Source: Gammaproteobacteria bacterium
GTDB lineage: Bacteria; Pseudomonadota; Gammaproteobacteria; Ga0077536
Direction: 5' to 3'
DNA length: 38,565 nucleotides
Assembly (NCBI GenBank): GCA_019747795.1
Contig: JAIEQK010000112.1
Location: 1-38,565 of the forward strand
Below are positions 12,605-21,081 of this stretch, one piece after another (the stretch's first letter is position 1; each line of letters begins with the position of its first letter). The notes below the pieces were generated by a model, which was given only the letters and a program-made list of their open reading frames with translations, did not search any database and had not been told where the DNA came from. The position numbers and the translations under genes are program-made.

Positions 12605-13927
12605 ATGCGCCGCGCCCTGGCCCTGTTCACCGCGCTCTGTCCCCTGCTCGCCGCGGCCGCCGACGACGGCGACGCGGCCCTCGCCGCTGCGCTCGCTCAG
12701 GATCACGCCTACCTGCGCGCGCTCTACGAAGATCTCCATCGTCATCCGGAACTCCACGACCAGGAGCAATGGACCGGCGCGCGCATGGCGGACGAGCTCG
12801 GCAAGGCGGGCTTCAAGGTGATCGACGGTCTCGGTGGCCACGGCAGGGTCGGCGTGCTCGAGAACGGCGCCGGCCCGGTGCTGATGATTCGCACCATCAT
12901 GGATGCGTTGCCCATCGCCGAGAACACCGGTCTGCCCTTTGCCAGCAAGGCCACCGCCAAGGCCGACGACGGCACGGCGGTGCCGGTCTCCCACGTGTGC
13001 GGCCATGACGCGATCATGACCGCCGGCCTGGGCGCGGCGCGTTATCTCGCCGCGCATCGCAACGCGTGGCGCGGCACGCTCATGGTGGTCACGCAGCCGG
13101 CCGACGAGAGCATCCTCGGCGCGCGCAAGATGCTCAAGGACGGCTTCGTCAAAGCCGTACCCAAGCCGGACTTCATCCTCGCCTACCACGTGCTGCCGGA
13201 CTACCGGAGCGACCAGGTGGCGTGGGTGAAGGGCGATGTTCTCGCCGGCTCGGAGACCGCCGAAATCGTGGTGAGGGGCGTGCCGGGGCACGCGTCCTTT
13301 CCGTCGGATGCGAAGGACCCGGTGCCGCTCGCGGCCGAGACGGTCCTTGCGCTGCAGACCTTCATGGCGCGCGAGATCCCGCCGCTCGAGGACGCGACGC
13401 TCAACATCGGTTCGATCCACGGCGGGCAGGAGGTGAGCGCGATCCCTGCCGAAGTGAAGCTCGGGCTCAGCATGAGCTTCTACGGCGAGACGGTCCGTGA
13501 TCTCCTGCGCACGCGCATTCCGCAGATTGCGGAACACCTGGCGCGCGCCCACGGCATGCCGGACGATCGTCTGCCGCTGGTCCGCTTCGCGCCCAACGGC
13601 ACGAGTTCCACCTACAACGACTCCGCGCTCACCACGCGGGCCGCGGCTGGCTTCACCCGCGCGCTGGGTGCGGCGCACGTGATCGAGGGCAAGCCGCTCA
13701 TCGGCACCGACGAGACGGTGGAGTTCTCCAAGGCCTACACGCCGGCGGTGCCGATGATGTTCTTCTACGTCGGCAGCAGCGCGCCGAAGGCGCTCGACGC
13801 CGCGCGTGCCGGCGGCGCGGCCCTGCCCAGCCTGCACGCGCCGGAGTACGCGCCCGACGCCGACGCGAGTCTGCGCACCGGCGCGCTCGCGCTCATCGGC
13901 GCGGCGCGCGAGCTGCTGCCGCCCTGA
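12605..13927 (+). CDS. Exported M20-family amidohydrolase/peptidase
   Basis: The 440-aa product has a signal peptide (MRRALALFTALCPLLAAAA) and an M20D-type fold: DLHRHPELHDQE, metal-binding HVCGHD (His130, Cys132, His134, Asp135), the QPADE segment at 164-168, AYHV (His195) and SLHAPEY near the end. Members hydrolyse N-acyl or amide bonds of amino-acid conjugates using two metal ions. Two motif positions differ from the common form: QPADE instead of QPAEE, where the first Glu is the usual general base, and IRTIMDALP instead of LRADMDALP. GAGGAG lies before ATG 12605. The signal peptide places it in the periplasm, unlike most M20D enzymes. Confidence 0.87.
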   Translation: MRRALALFTALCPLLAAAADDGDAALAAALAQDHAYLRALYEDLHRHPELHDQEQWTGARMADELGKAGFKVIDGLGGHGRVGVLENGAGPVLMIRTIMDALPIAENTGLPFASKATAKADDGTAVPVSHVCGHDAIMTAGLGAARYLAAHRNAWRGTLMVVTQPADESILGARKMLKDGFVKAVPKPDFILAYHVLPDYRSDQVAWVKGDVLAGSETAEIVVRGVPGHASFPSDAKDPVPLAAETVLALQTFMAREIPPLEDATLNIGSIHGGQEVSAIPAEVKLGLSMSFYGETVRDLLRTRIPQIAEHLARAHGMPDDRLPLVRFAPNGTSSTYNDSALTTRAAAGFTRALGAAHVIEGKPLIGTDETVEFSKAYTPAVPMMFFYVGSSAPKALDAARAGGAALPSLHAPEYAPDADASLRTGALALIGAARELLPP

Positions 13928-13945
13928 GAGGCGGCGTCATTCCGG

Positions 13946-16525
13946 TCACACGGCGCGGATGAAGTCGACCACCGCCTGACGCACCGCTTCGTCGTCGTCC
14001 AGGCCGCCGTGGGTGGTGGCGCGGGTCGCGGCGGAGGATCCATCCCAACGCCCGCCCGGGCAATGCAGCTGGCGCACGCGCTGACTCCACTCGCTGGTGG
14101 CGAGCGCCGGCACCAGGTGCTTCTCCATGCCGAGCAGCGGCGTCTCCTCGTGGTCTTCGAAGGAGCGTGACACCAGGTAGAGCAGGGAGTGTCCGTAGGG
14201 CCGGCAGGTGTCGTCGTTGCGCTCGGCGGCGTCCGTGAGGTTGGCTATCAGCATCGGGATCTGTCGCGCAGAAAGCTGATCACCCAGCAGCCGCTGGAAC
14301 AGGTCGATGCGCACCGCCGGCGCGAGCAGCGCCAGCGACGCGAGGTCGAGGCCCTGGTCGAGCGCGCGCTTGCCGAGATAGGCATGCGCGATGGAGCCGG
14401 CCGAATGGCCGATGAGATGCAGGCGCACCGCCGGCAGCGCGCGTTTGACCGTGGCGTCCTTGAACAGCTTGAAGAGCTTCACCATGCCGGCCTCGTTGTG
14501 GCCGGAGAGCGCGTTCGCGTTCTGCTTCATCTCGCCCCACATCTTGCCGCCCGGCAGTCGGGCGATGCCCTCCAGGCGCTGGTCCTTCCAGTCGTCGAAC
14601 CGATCCTTGAGTCGCGCCCAGCGGCCGCCCGCGGCGGTGAGTTCCGCCTCACCCCGGATAACGTCGCTGAACATGTTGGCGAGCGTGCCGCCGGCGCCGG
14701 TCTCCCACATGAGGAAGATGGGAAAGATCTGGTGAGAGTAGAGATGGGGCACCCAGGCGCGCGCGGTCTCGGCCGCGGCGTCCTCGTCGGTGAGCCCGCC
14801 GTGCGCGTAGATGGCGACGTCGAGCGGCGCGTTCGGCTTGAGCTTCCAGGCCTTGCGCGCTTCGACGACGTGATTGGTGAGCAGCGCCGCGAGATCGTCC
14901 TCGCTGGTGCGGAAGCGCCCGCGACGGCTGAGCCGGCCTTCGTTCTCGACATTGACGATGAAGGGCGAGATCTCGTGATCCGCCAGCGTCTCGTTGCTGG
15001 ACAGGAGCGCGCGCCCGCTCTTGGCGTCGATCCGGAGCGAAGGCGCGGAGGCGACCTTTTCGTTCTCCGCCGTCACCACGCCGAGCTGCACCACCCAGCA
15101 GTCCATGGCATTGCGCAGCCAGTCGCCGTAGCGCAGTACCGCGAAACCCCCGCGCCCCCACTCCGGGCCCCAGGAGTTGTGCACGATGAAGCCGTCGCGG
15201 GTGTAGCCGACGATGGCGAAGGCATGGCCCTGGTCCGCCGCGCCGCGTCGATCCTCGATCACCGGGAACTGGTCGACCGCGGTGGCGGAGGGCTCGGCGC
15301 GGGTGCCGAGCAGCGCGTCCCAGCCGGCGTGGGTGAAGGCGCTGGCGTAAACCACGCCCACTTCGTTCAAGGCCACGTGGATGTCGCGCACGTTCTCCGG
15401 CGCGATGCGGTAGTAGGCGCCCATGGGCCGCCGCACCGCGTCCAGCCACCAGTCCTCACCGGGCGTGTTGGTCGCCGGCGGCATGGCGAGCTTTTTCCAC
15501 AGTCGGGACGCGCAGGCGCCGTGGCGCGACCAGCCCTTCAGCGCGCCGCGCAGCGAGGAACCGCTGTCCTCGGTCTCGTCCTCCGACCATTCATCGTAAC
15601 GACGGGCCATGCTGTAGAGCATGTAGCCCGAGATCTCCTCGGCCGGTCGCGCCGAGCGCTCGAGCAGGTATTCGATCACCGTCGCCAGCGCAAAGCCGGT
15701 GCAGGCGTTGGTGTCGGCCTGCTGCTTCATGCGCCGCGGATCCAGGGGCATCAGCGCATCGCGCGGTGACAGGGCGATACTCGGGCGGTACTCCCAGTCG
15801 CGCAGGTCGACCGCGTCGGGCCGCACGTTGCGCTTGTGCTGGGTGCGCCGCGTGACCGCCGGCAGCGGCTCGAAACGCGGGCGGCCCGGCGGCAGGGTCC
15901 TGTCGGGCGCGGTCTTGCGCGCCTTGCCGCGCGCGGCGCGCGCCGGCGCCGCACCGTCCGCGAACTGCGCGTAGGCCGCGGCCATCTTCTCCGCGTAGCG
16001 GTTCTGCGCGTAGGCCGGACCGTTGTAGGCGGCCGCGAACTTGTCCCAGTTCTTCGCGCGCAGCGCGGCCAGGAACGGCGGCCGTGCGATGAAGCGCGCG
16101 AACAGCGCGAGCTGGCCCTCGGCGCCCGCGTACTGCTGCGCGACGAAGGCTTCGACGTCGGCGCAGCCGCAGTAGACGTAGTTGAAGCCCATGATCTGGA
16201 AGAGCCCCCAGCTGGCCGACTGGAGCGCGGCGGCGCGGTCGAGTTGGCAGGCGGCCTCGAGCCGTTTCCATTCGCCCTTGAGACTCCCGGAATACTGCTT
16301 TCGGTCCCACTTGGGATGACTGAGATTGGGCGCCTGCGCGGCGAAGCGCCCGCCGGTCAGGCGATGAAAGACGTGGCCCTCGAACAGCACCTTGGGGCGC
16401 GGGTCATTGGGCAGGAAGCCCTGGCCCGACGCCTCGACCGCCGCCACGGCTTTCAGCGCCGGCACTTCGACGTCCAGCGTCTTGGCGAGCGCTGTCCAGG
16501 CTTCATCGGACACGGTGGTGCTCAT
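13946..16525 (-). CDS. Muramidase + papain-like peptidase + alpha/beta-hydrolase fusion
   Basis: The 859-aa product holds three hydrolase domains. Residues 1-190 match the N-acetylmuramidase family (PF11860): KAVAAVEASGQGFLPNDPRP with candidate catalytic Glu31, KVLFEGHVFHRL, SASWGLFQIMGFNY and AAYNGPAYAQNRY. Residues 190-235 are a basic linker. Residues 240-485 are a C1A papain-like peptidase with Cys275 (TNACTGFAL), His434 (DQGHAFAIVGY) and Asn450 (HNSWGPEWGRGGFAVL). Residues 530-859 are an alpha/beta-hydrolase with Ser708 (LIGHSAGS) and possible His778 or His839. All three catalytic sets look intact. No signal peptide or membrane segment is present. AGGAGG lies five bases before ATG 16525. 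It might cleave cell walls, proteins and esters or lipids of a target; the release route and target are unknown. Confidence 0.88.
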   Translation of the reverse strand: MSTTVSDEAWTALAKTLDVEVPALKAVAAVEASGQGFLPNDPRPKVLFEGHVFHRLTGGRFAAQAPNLSHPKWDRKQYSGSLKGEWKRLEAACQLDRAAALQSASWGLFQIMGFNYVYCGCADVEAFVAQQYAGAEGQLALFARFIARPPFLAALRAKNWDKFAAAYNGPAYAQNRYAEKMAAAYAQFADGAAPARAARGKARKTAPDRTLPPGRPRFEPLPAVTRRTQHKRNVRPDAVDLRDWEYRPSIALSPRDALMPLDPRRMKQQADTNACTGFALATVIEYLLERSARPAEEISGYMLYSMARRYDEWSEDETEDSGSSLRGALKGWSRHGACASRLWKKLAMPPATNTPGEDWWLDAVRRPMGAYYRIAPENVRDIHVALNEVGVVYASAFTHAGWDALLGTRAEPSATAVDQFPVIEDRRGAADQGHAFAIVGYTRDGFIVHNSWGPEWGRGGFAVLRYGDWLRNAMDCWVVQLGVVTAENEKVASAPSLRIDAKSGRALLSSNETLADHEISPFIVNVENEGRLSRRGRFRTSEDDLAALLTNHVVEARKAWKLKPNAPLDVAIYAHGGLTDEDAAAETARAWVPHLYSHQIFPIFLMWETGAGGTLANMFSDVIRGEAELTAAGGRWARLKDRFDDWKDQRLEGIARLPGGKMWGEMKQNANALSGHNEAGMVKLFKLFKDATVKRALPAVRLHLIGHSAGSIAHAYLGKRALDQGLDLASLALLAPAVRIDLFQRLLGDQLSARQIPMLIANLTDAAERNDDTCRPYGHSLLYLVSRSFEDHEETPLLGMEKHLVPALATSEWSQRVRQLHCPGGRWDGSSAATRATTHGGLDDDEAVRQAVVDFIRAV

Positions 16526-16850
16526 GATCTCCTCCTTGCCAGGGCGTGATGCCCGACGTGTGGCTGTGGCGCTGAACCGCATCGCGCGCGTCGCTTGGAA
16601 CGAGGTCGCGGTTGCGAAGCGAGGGCGAAGCTAGCACCACACCCTGGGAGTCGCGATGTACTTTGCCGCAGTTCGCGAATCGCTACCCCGATTGCGGGAC
16701 GCGCTGCGCGGCAGATGCGAAGAGGGGCCGCGCGTGATGAGCCCGTAGACCGCTCAGAGATGCATTGAGAGAGGAGACGAAGAGGGCCCGACGGGCCCTC
16801 TTCGTTGCGTGGAGACGGGTGGTCTCCGACGTGGCGCGCGTCTTGTCGCC
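16526..16850. other. Intergenic region with one terminator hairpin
   Basis: This lies between two minus-strand genes. It contains the hairpin at 16777-16805, which ends the PhoX-like gene, and presumably the promoter of the fusion gene. I see no further gene or repeat. Confidence 0.45.
16777..16805 (-). terminator. Hairpin after the PhoX-like gene
   Basis: ACGAAGAGGGCCC (16777-16789) and GGGCCCTCTTCGT (16793-16805) form a perfect 13-bp stem with a GAC loop, 45 bp past the stop of the minus-strand gene ending at 16851. No T-run follows on the minus strand, so efficiency is uncertain. Confidence 0.65.
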
Positions 16851-18284
16851 TCAGGCGCGCTTGCGGCGCTGCACGGTCGCGAGGCCGGCGAGCGCCGAGC
16901 CGAGCATCCACACCGCGGAGGGCACCGGCACGGGGGCCGGGGTCGCGGTGATTTCGATCATGCGATCGTTGCCGCTCGCAGGATGCTGGATGTTGACCCA
17001 CGCGCGGTTGGCGTTGAAGGGATCGAAGTACAGGCCGGTGAACTCAGAGCCCTGGGTGCCGTTCGAGGCCCAGCGCGCCAGGCCCTCGCCGGCATCCTTC
17101 AGATCGCCATCGCGGTTCAGATCCAGGGCCATCCAGATGTCGTCGTCCACGCCGCCATTGCGGTCTTCGACGATGTAGATGTTGCCGGCGGCGTCACGCG
17201 CGAGATTGTCGGGATTGGCCAACGCAGAACCGACGGCCAGGCCGGTGGCGAGATCGATGGTGCTGCGGTCGGCGAATAGGGACATCTCGTTCGTCGCGAC
17301 GTCGAGCGTGTAGATCTGGTGCAGCGTGGTGGTCGCCATGTACAGCAGTTCGCGCCCGTCACTGGTCGTGCCGATCTGCAGGTCTTCCGGACGCTGGTAA
17401 TCGGTGCCCTTGAACTGCGTCAGGTTGACGGTATTGCGACCGTCGACCGAGACCACGCCGTTGACGTCTTCGATGGTGATGGCGCCGGCCAGGCCGGCGC
17501 CGGTGTTGTCGGTGAAAGCGACCCACGAGCCCGCGCCGACGGCATTCGGCGTATTGCCGTCACCGATGCGGAAGACTTCGTTCACGCCGCCGTCGAAGTA
17601 GCTGTCACCAAGACCGGCGGTGGACGTGTAGCGGTAGAGCGCGCCGCCGTTCAATTCGTCGATGAAGTACATGCGTCCGGCGGAATCGAACTGCAGGCCT
17701 TCATGCGACACGCGCGCGATGGCATTGCGATGCACGGTGTCGACGGTGCCGGTCGGCTTCAAGGGATTGGTCACTTCGAACAGACGGCCGTAGGGGCTGG
17801 TCGAGCCCGCCGCGTTGGTTTCCCAACTCTCTTCCGCGGTGATGAACGTGCCCCAGGGCGTCCAGTAGGAGGCGTCGAACGCGACATGCGAGGCGTTGGA
17901 TGGCGCCGCGGCCGGGCTGCGCCAGATGGTGCTGGTCGCGCCGGTCTGCAGGTCATGGCGCATGATGCCGGCCTGGCCGGTCTCGAACACGGTGAACAGG
18001 TAGCGGCCGGCGTCAGGACCATTCTCGTTGGTCGTGATCATGTCGAAGTTGCCGCTGTTGAACTGGCCGAGGCCGAGCTGCACGTTGCGCTCGACGATGG
18101 TCCGCTGCGAGAACTGCGGGCTCGAGAGCGTGATGGGGGTGGCTTCGCCCGCGCCGCCCACCGGGATCGGACCCGCCGAGCTGGACAGCGGAGTGAAGTT
18201 GTCGAATTCGGTGTCCACGGCAAGCGCGTGGGACGAGATCAGTGCGAGCGCGACAGCGAGAGCCAACTTGTTTGGCCGGATCAT
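16851..18284 (-). CDS. Exported PhoX/DUF839-like protein with PEP-CTERM anchor
   Basis: The 477-aa product has a signal peptide (MIRPNKLALAVALALISSHA) and a propeller-like domain resembling the DUF839/PhoX family: YLFTVFETGQAGIMRHDLQT, WGTFITAEESWETN, RVSHEGLQFDSAGRMYFIDE and LARDAAGNIYIVEDRNGG. PhoX enzymes are calcium/iron alkaline phosphatases, but related proteins vary, and phosphatase activity is not shown here. The C-terminus is VPVPSAVWMLGSALAGL followed by QRRKRA, a PEP-CTERM-type tripartite signal used by exosortase. The protein is therefore probably processed at the membrane and released or attached to surface polymer. ATG 18284 follows GGAGG by eight bases; GTG 18299 is less likely. 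Confidence 0.85.
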   Translation of the reverse strand: MIRPNKLALAVALALISSHALAVDTEFDNFTPLSSSAGPIPVGGAGEATPITLSSPQFSQRTIVERNVQLGLGQFNSGNFDMITTNENGPDAGRYLFTVFETGQAGIMRHDLQTGATSTIWRSPAAAPSNASHVAFDASYWTPWGTFITAEESWETNAAGSTSPYGRLFEVTNPLKPTGTVDTVHRNAIARVSHEGLQFDSAGRMYFIDELNGGALYRYTSTAGLGDSYFDGGVNEVFRIGDGNTPNAVGAGSWVAFTDNTGAGLAGAITIEDVNGVVSVDGRNTVNLTQFKGTDYQRPEDLQIGTTSDGRELLYMATTTLHQIYTLDVATNEMSLFADRSTIDLATGLAVGSALANPDNLARDAAGNIYIVEDRNGGVDDDIWMALDLNRDGDLKDAGEGLARWASNGTQGSEFTGLYFDPFNANRAWVNIQHPASGNDRMIEITATPAPVPVPSAVWMLGSALAGLATVQRRKRA

Positions 18285-18572
18285 GGGAAAGTCCTCCACT
18301 AGGATCGCAAGGGTTCAGAGTTGCGTCGCCGTGGAGCGCGCGCGCCGCGCCCGGCGTCTGGCGTCCGGGTCCGGGTGCGCGTGGGATGCCACAACGAACG
18401 GAGGGCATCTTGCGGAGGGCTTGTTGCACGAGGCCTACGGGCCCGTGACGGTTGCGATGCGTGGATGTGACAGCCGCGCGGCAACGCGCGACTTGCGGCG
18501 CGCGCCGCAGGCGGCGTGCCTCACCACGCTCATGGGTCGTCGCAGGTGTTGCGACGGCGCGCGATCCGCGTG

Positions 18573-19016
18573 TCAGCGGTCCACGGTCAATTCATGCGCC
18601 GCGGCCACCGCGCCGATCACCGCCACGTCCATCTCGCCCTGCGGGAGCGCCGCGTCGACGCCGGTGAAGAAGGCCGCGGCCTTGCTGCCCGCGCCGGTCA
18701 GCGACAGCATCCTGCCGCCCGCGGGTCCGAAGCGGAACCAGTGGCTGGTGCCGGCCGGCAGGTGCACGAAGGTGCCGGTGCTGGCGGTGAGCTGGCGCTC
18801 ACCCACACCGAAGTCCACCTCGCCCTCGAGCACGAAGAACGCTTCGTCCCAAGTGTGATGGTGAGGCGGCGGGCCGCTGCCCGCCGGTCCTTCCTGCAGG
18901 AACACTTCGTAGCCCTGGGTGGCGGATTGCTCGGCCAGCACGGTCAGTCGTTCGCCGACGATGTTGAGCGCGCGTGGCCGCGCGGCGGGTGGCATCACGA
19001 TGGCTTCTCGGGTCAT
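18573..19016 (-). CDS. Cupin-domain protein
   Basis: This 147-aa soluble protein is a single conserved-barrel cupin. Motif 1 is GSGPPPHHHTWDEAFFVLEGEVDFGVG, carrying metal-ligand histidines and the Glu. Motif 2 is GTFVHLPAGTSHWFRF, with the last histidine. Such proteins bind a divalent metal and act as dioxygenases, isomerases or small-molecule sensors; the ligand cannot be told. ATG 19016 follows GAGGA by seven bases. The longer open frame to 19136 overlaps the divergent sulfotransferase promoter and is unlikely. It is divergent from the sulfotransferase gene with 138 bp between starts. Confidence 0.88.
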   Translation of the reverse strand: MTREAIVMPPAARPRALNIVGERLTVLAEQSATQGYEVFLQEGPAGSGPPPHHHTWDEAFFVLEGEVDFGVGERQLTASTGTFVHLPAGTSHWFRFGPAGGRMLSLTGAGSKAAAFFTGVDAALPQGEMDVAVIGAVAAAHELTVDR

Positions 19017-19154
19017 GCGGGCTTCCTCGAAGATGGAGACGACGACAGCGAGCCGCGGCGCCGTTACGGCGTGCCGCTTGCCGGCCAATGCTACTATCGC
19101 CAGCCCACGCGGTCCCGCGTAGCGCCCCACCACCACCCCTGGAGGTCGCTTTTC

Positions 19155-20063
19155 ATGTCAGCACCGAATGCCGCCGGCGGACCACCGCCGTGGATCGATC
19201 CCACCATGCAGACTCATCTCGCGTGGCGGGACGACGATATCCTCATCGCCGTGCCGCCGAAGAGCGGCACGACCTGGACGATGAACATCGTCCATCAGCT
19301 CCTCACCGGCGGCGACGGCGACTTCGTCGACATCTACGCCGAGGTGCCGTGGATAGAATTCGTCACGCGCCCCGGCATGCCGCGCGCCGAACTCGAAGCG
19401 CGCATCGCCGCCATGCCGACCATGCGCCCGCGCGCCTTCAAGACCCACGGCGCGCCGCCGGAATTGCCCTATGTCGCGCCCGGCGCCGGGCCGCGCGTGC
19501 GCTACCTGGTCGTGATGCGCAATCCCGAGGAGGCGCTGGTGTCGATGCGGCCCTTCCTCGAGGCGCACAGTGACGAACTGCTCGCCGCCTGGCAGGTGCC
19601 GCGCGCGGCGCTCTCCTTTCCGGACTTCGCGAGCTTCTATGCCGGCATGGGCAAGCACGCGCTCGCGCCGCGCATCTTCGGTTTCCTCGCGGCCTGGTGG
19701 CCACTGCGCCACGCGTCGAACGTGCTGTGCCTGCACTACAACGATATGAAGCGCGATCACGCGGGCGCGCTCAGCCGCATCGCCGCCTTTCTCGGCGTGA
19801 CGCCGAGCGCCGACGCCTGGCCGCGCATCCTCGAGTACACCTCGTTCGCGTGGATGAAGCAGCACAGCGAGCGCTTCGACGGACTGTCGGCCGAGATCCC
19901 ACCGATCAAGCCGGGCGGCATGGTGCGCAAGGGCGAGGCCGGACGCGCGCACGAGGACGGCATGACCGCGGCGCTCGCCGCCGACCTGCGCGCGGCGGCG
20001 CGCGAGTGGTGCGCGGATGAAAGGGCTCTCGAGTGGCTGTACGTGGGAGGGCCGTTGCCCTGA
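19155..20063 (+). CDS. Sulfotransferase
   Basis: The 302-aa product has the 5'-phosphosulfate loop PKSGTTWTMNIVHQL (Lys36), the 3'-phosphate motif VRYLVVMRNPEEALVSM and a C-terminal KPGGMVRKGEAG segment like the RKGxxG PAPS-binding motif. It thus probably transfers a sulfo group from PAPS to a hydroxyl or amine of a small molecule, as in cytosolic sulfotransferases. The catalytic His candidate is His94 in FKTHGAPPEL. GGAGG precedes ATG 19155 by nine bases. It stands alone, so the acceptor cannot be inferred from context. Confidence 0.9.
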   Translation: MSAPNAAGGPPPWIDPTMQTHLAWRDDDILIAVPPKSGTTWTMNIVHQLLTGGDGDFVDIYAEVPWIEFVTRPGMPRAELEARIAAMPTMRPRAFKTHGAPPELPYVAPGAGPRVRYLVVMRNPEEALVSMRPFLEAHSDELLAAWQVPRAALSFPDFASFYAGMGKHALAPRIFGFLAAWWPLRHASNVLCLHYNDMKRDHAGALSRIAAFLGVTPSADAWPRILEYTSFAWMKQHSERFDGLSAEIPPIKPGGMVRKGEAGRAHEDGMTAALAADLRAAAREWCADERALEWLYVGGPLP

Positions 20064-20091
20064 CGTGGTCGGGCGGCGAACGGCTGCGGCG

Positions 20092-20931
20092 TCAGCCGTT
20101 CACGCAGGCCTCGCTCACCTCCCACAGCCGCGCCGCGAGCGCCATGTCCCGCGAGCGCGCCGAGCCGGGCTTCACCTTGCAGTACTCGTCGAAGTAAGCG
20201 CCGTTGTGCGCTTCGAGCCCGGCGGCCTGGGCCAGGTGGATGCTGGTACGGGCGCCGCGTCGCGGGCTCATGTAGGCGCCCACCAGTCGGTAGAGCGTAC
20301 GCCGCAGCCAGCTTCGACCCATGATGTTGGTGCCCACCGGGCCCGGGTGCAGGCTGAAGGCGAGCAGCCCCTCGTCGCCGTGGCGCCGCGCGAGTTCGCG
20401 CGCGAACAGCACGTTGCAGAGCTTCGACTGGGCGTAGGCCTTCATCGCGCCGTAGGGCTGCTCGCCGCGCAGACTGCCGAAATCCAGCTGTCCCAGGTGG
20501 TGCATCATCGACGCCACGTTCAGCACCCGCGCCTGGCCCGCCGCGCGAAGCTGCGGCATGAGCAGCCGGGTGAGCAGGAAATGGCCGAGGTGGTTGACGC
20601 CGAACTGCATCTCGAAGCCGTCGGCGGTGAGCTGGCGTGAGAAGGGGAACAGCCCCGCGTTGTTGATCAGCACGTCGATGCGCGGATGACGGGCGGCGAG
20701 CTCGGCGGCGGCGCGGCGCACGTCCGCGAGGGAGGCGAGATCGAGGGTCAGCAGTTCGAGCGCGGCGCCCGGCAGACTCGCGGCCAGCGCATCACGTGCT
20801 TCGGCGGCGCGCGACGGGTCGCGGCACGCCATCACCACCCGGGCGCCGTCGGCGGCGAGGGCGCGCGCGGTCTCGAGACCGATGCCACTGTTGGCACCGG
20901 TGATGACGACGGTCTTGCCGGCGAGCGTCAT
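20092..20931 (-). CDS. Short-chain dehydrogenase/reductase, retinol dehydrogenase-like
   Basis: This 279-aa Rossmann-fold enzyme has TGANSGIG at residues 11-18, NNAG at 90-93, a catalytic serine around 141 (NVASMMHH) and YAQSK (Tyr166, Lys170). The segments VNHLGHFLLTRLL and SLHPGPVGTNI fit the retinol dehydrogenase/WW-oxidoreductase-like branch. The expected reaction is NAD(P)-dependent oxidation or reduction of an alcohol/carbonyl. ACRDPSR after strand 2 suggests NADP preference. It is convergent with the sulfotransferase gene and divergent from the luciferase-like gene, with 150 bp between starts. Confidence 0.92.
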   Translation of the reverse strand: MTLAGKTVVITGANSGIGLETARALAADGARVVMACRDPSRAAEARDALAASLPGAALELLTLDLASLADVRRAAAELAARHPRIDVLINNAGLFPFSRQLTADGFEMQFGVNHLGHFLLTRLLMPQLRAAGQARVLNVASMMHHLGQLDFGSLRGEQPYGAMKAYAQSKLCNVLFARELARRHGDEGLLAFSLHPGPVGTNIMGRSWLRRTLYRLVGAYMSPRRGARTSIHLAQAAGLEAHNGAYFDEYCKVKPGSARSRDMALAARLWEVSEACVNG

Positions 20932-21081
20932 GGGCGCGTCCTGGTTGCGGCTCGAGAGCCATCATCGAGCATTTCGCGGCGCTTGCCGAGCCCCGCGAGG
21001 GCTGAGTGTCGTCGCTTGGGGTATCGCGGGGGCGGGGCGCCGCGGCTAACATCGGTCGGTCCCGTCGAGGAGCGTCGCGCC

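Noticed and set aside
14189-15769. Plus-strand open frame of 526 codons
   Set aside because: It is antisense to the muramidase/peptidase/hydrolase fusion, whose motifs are unmistakable.
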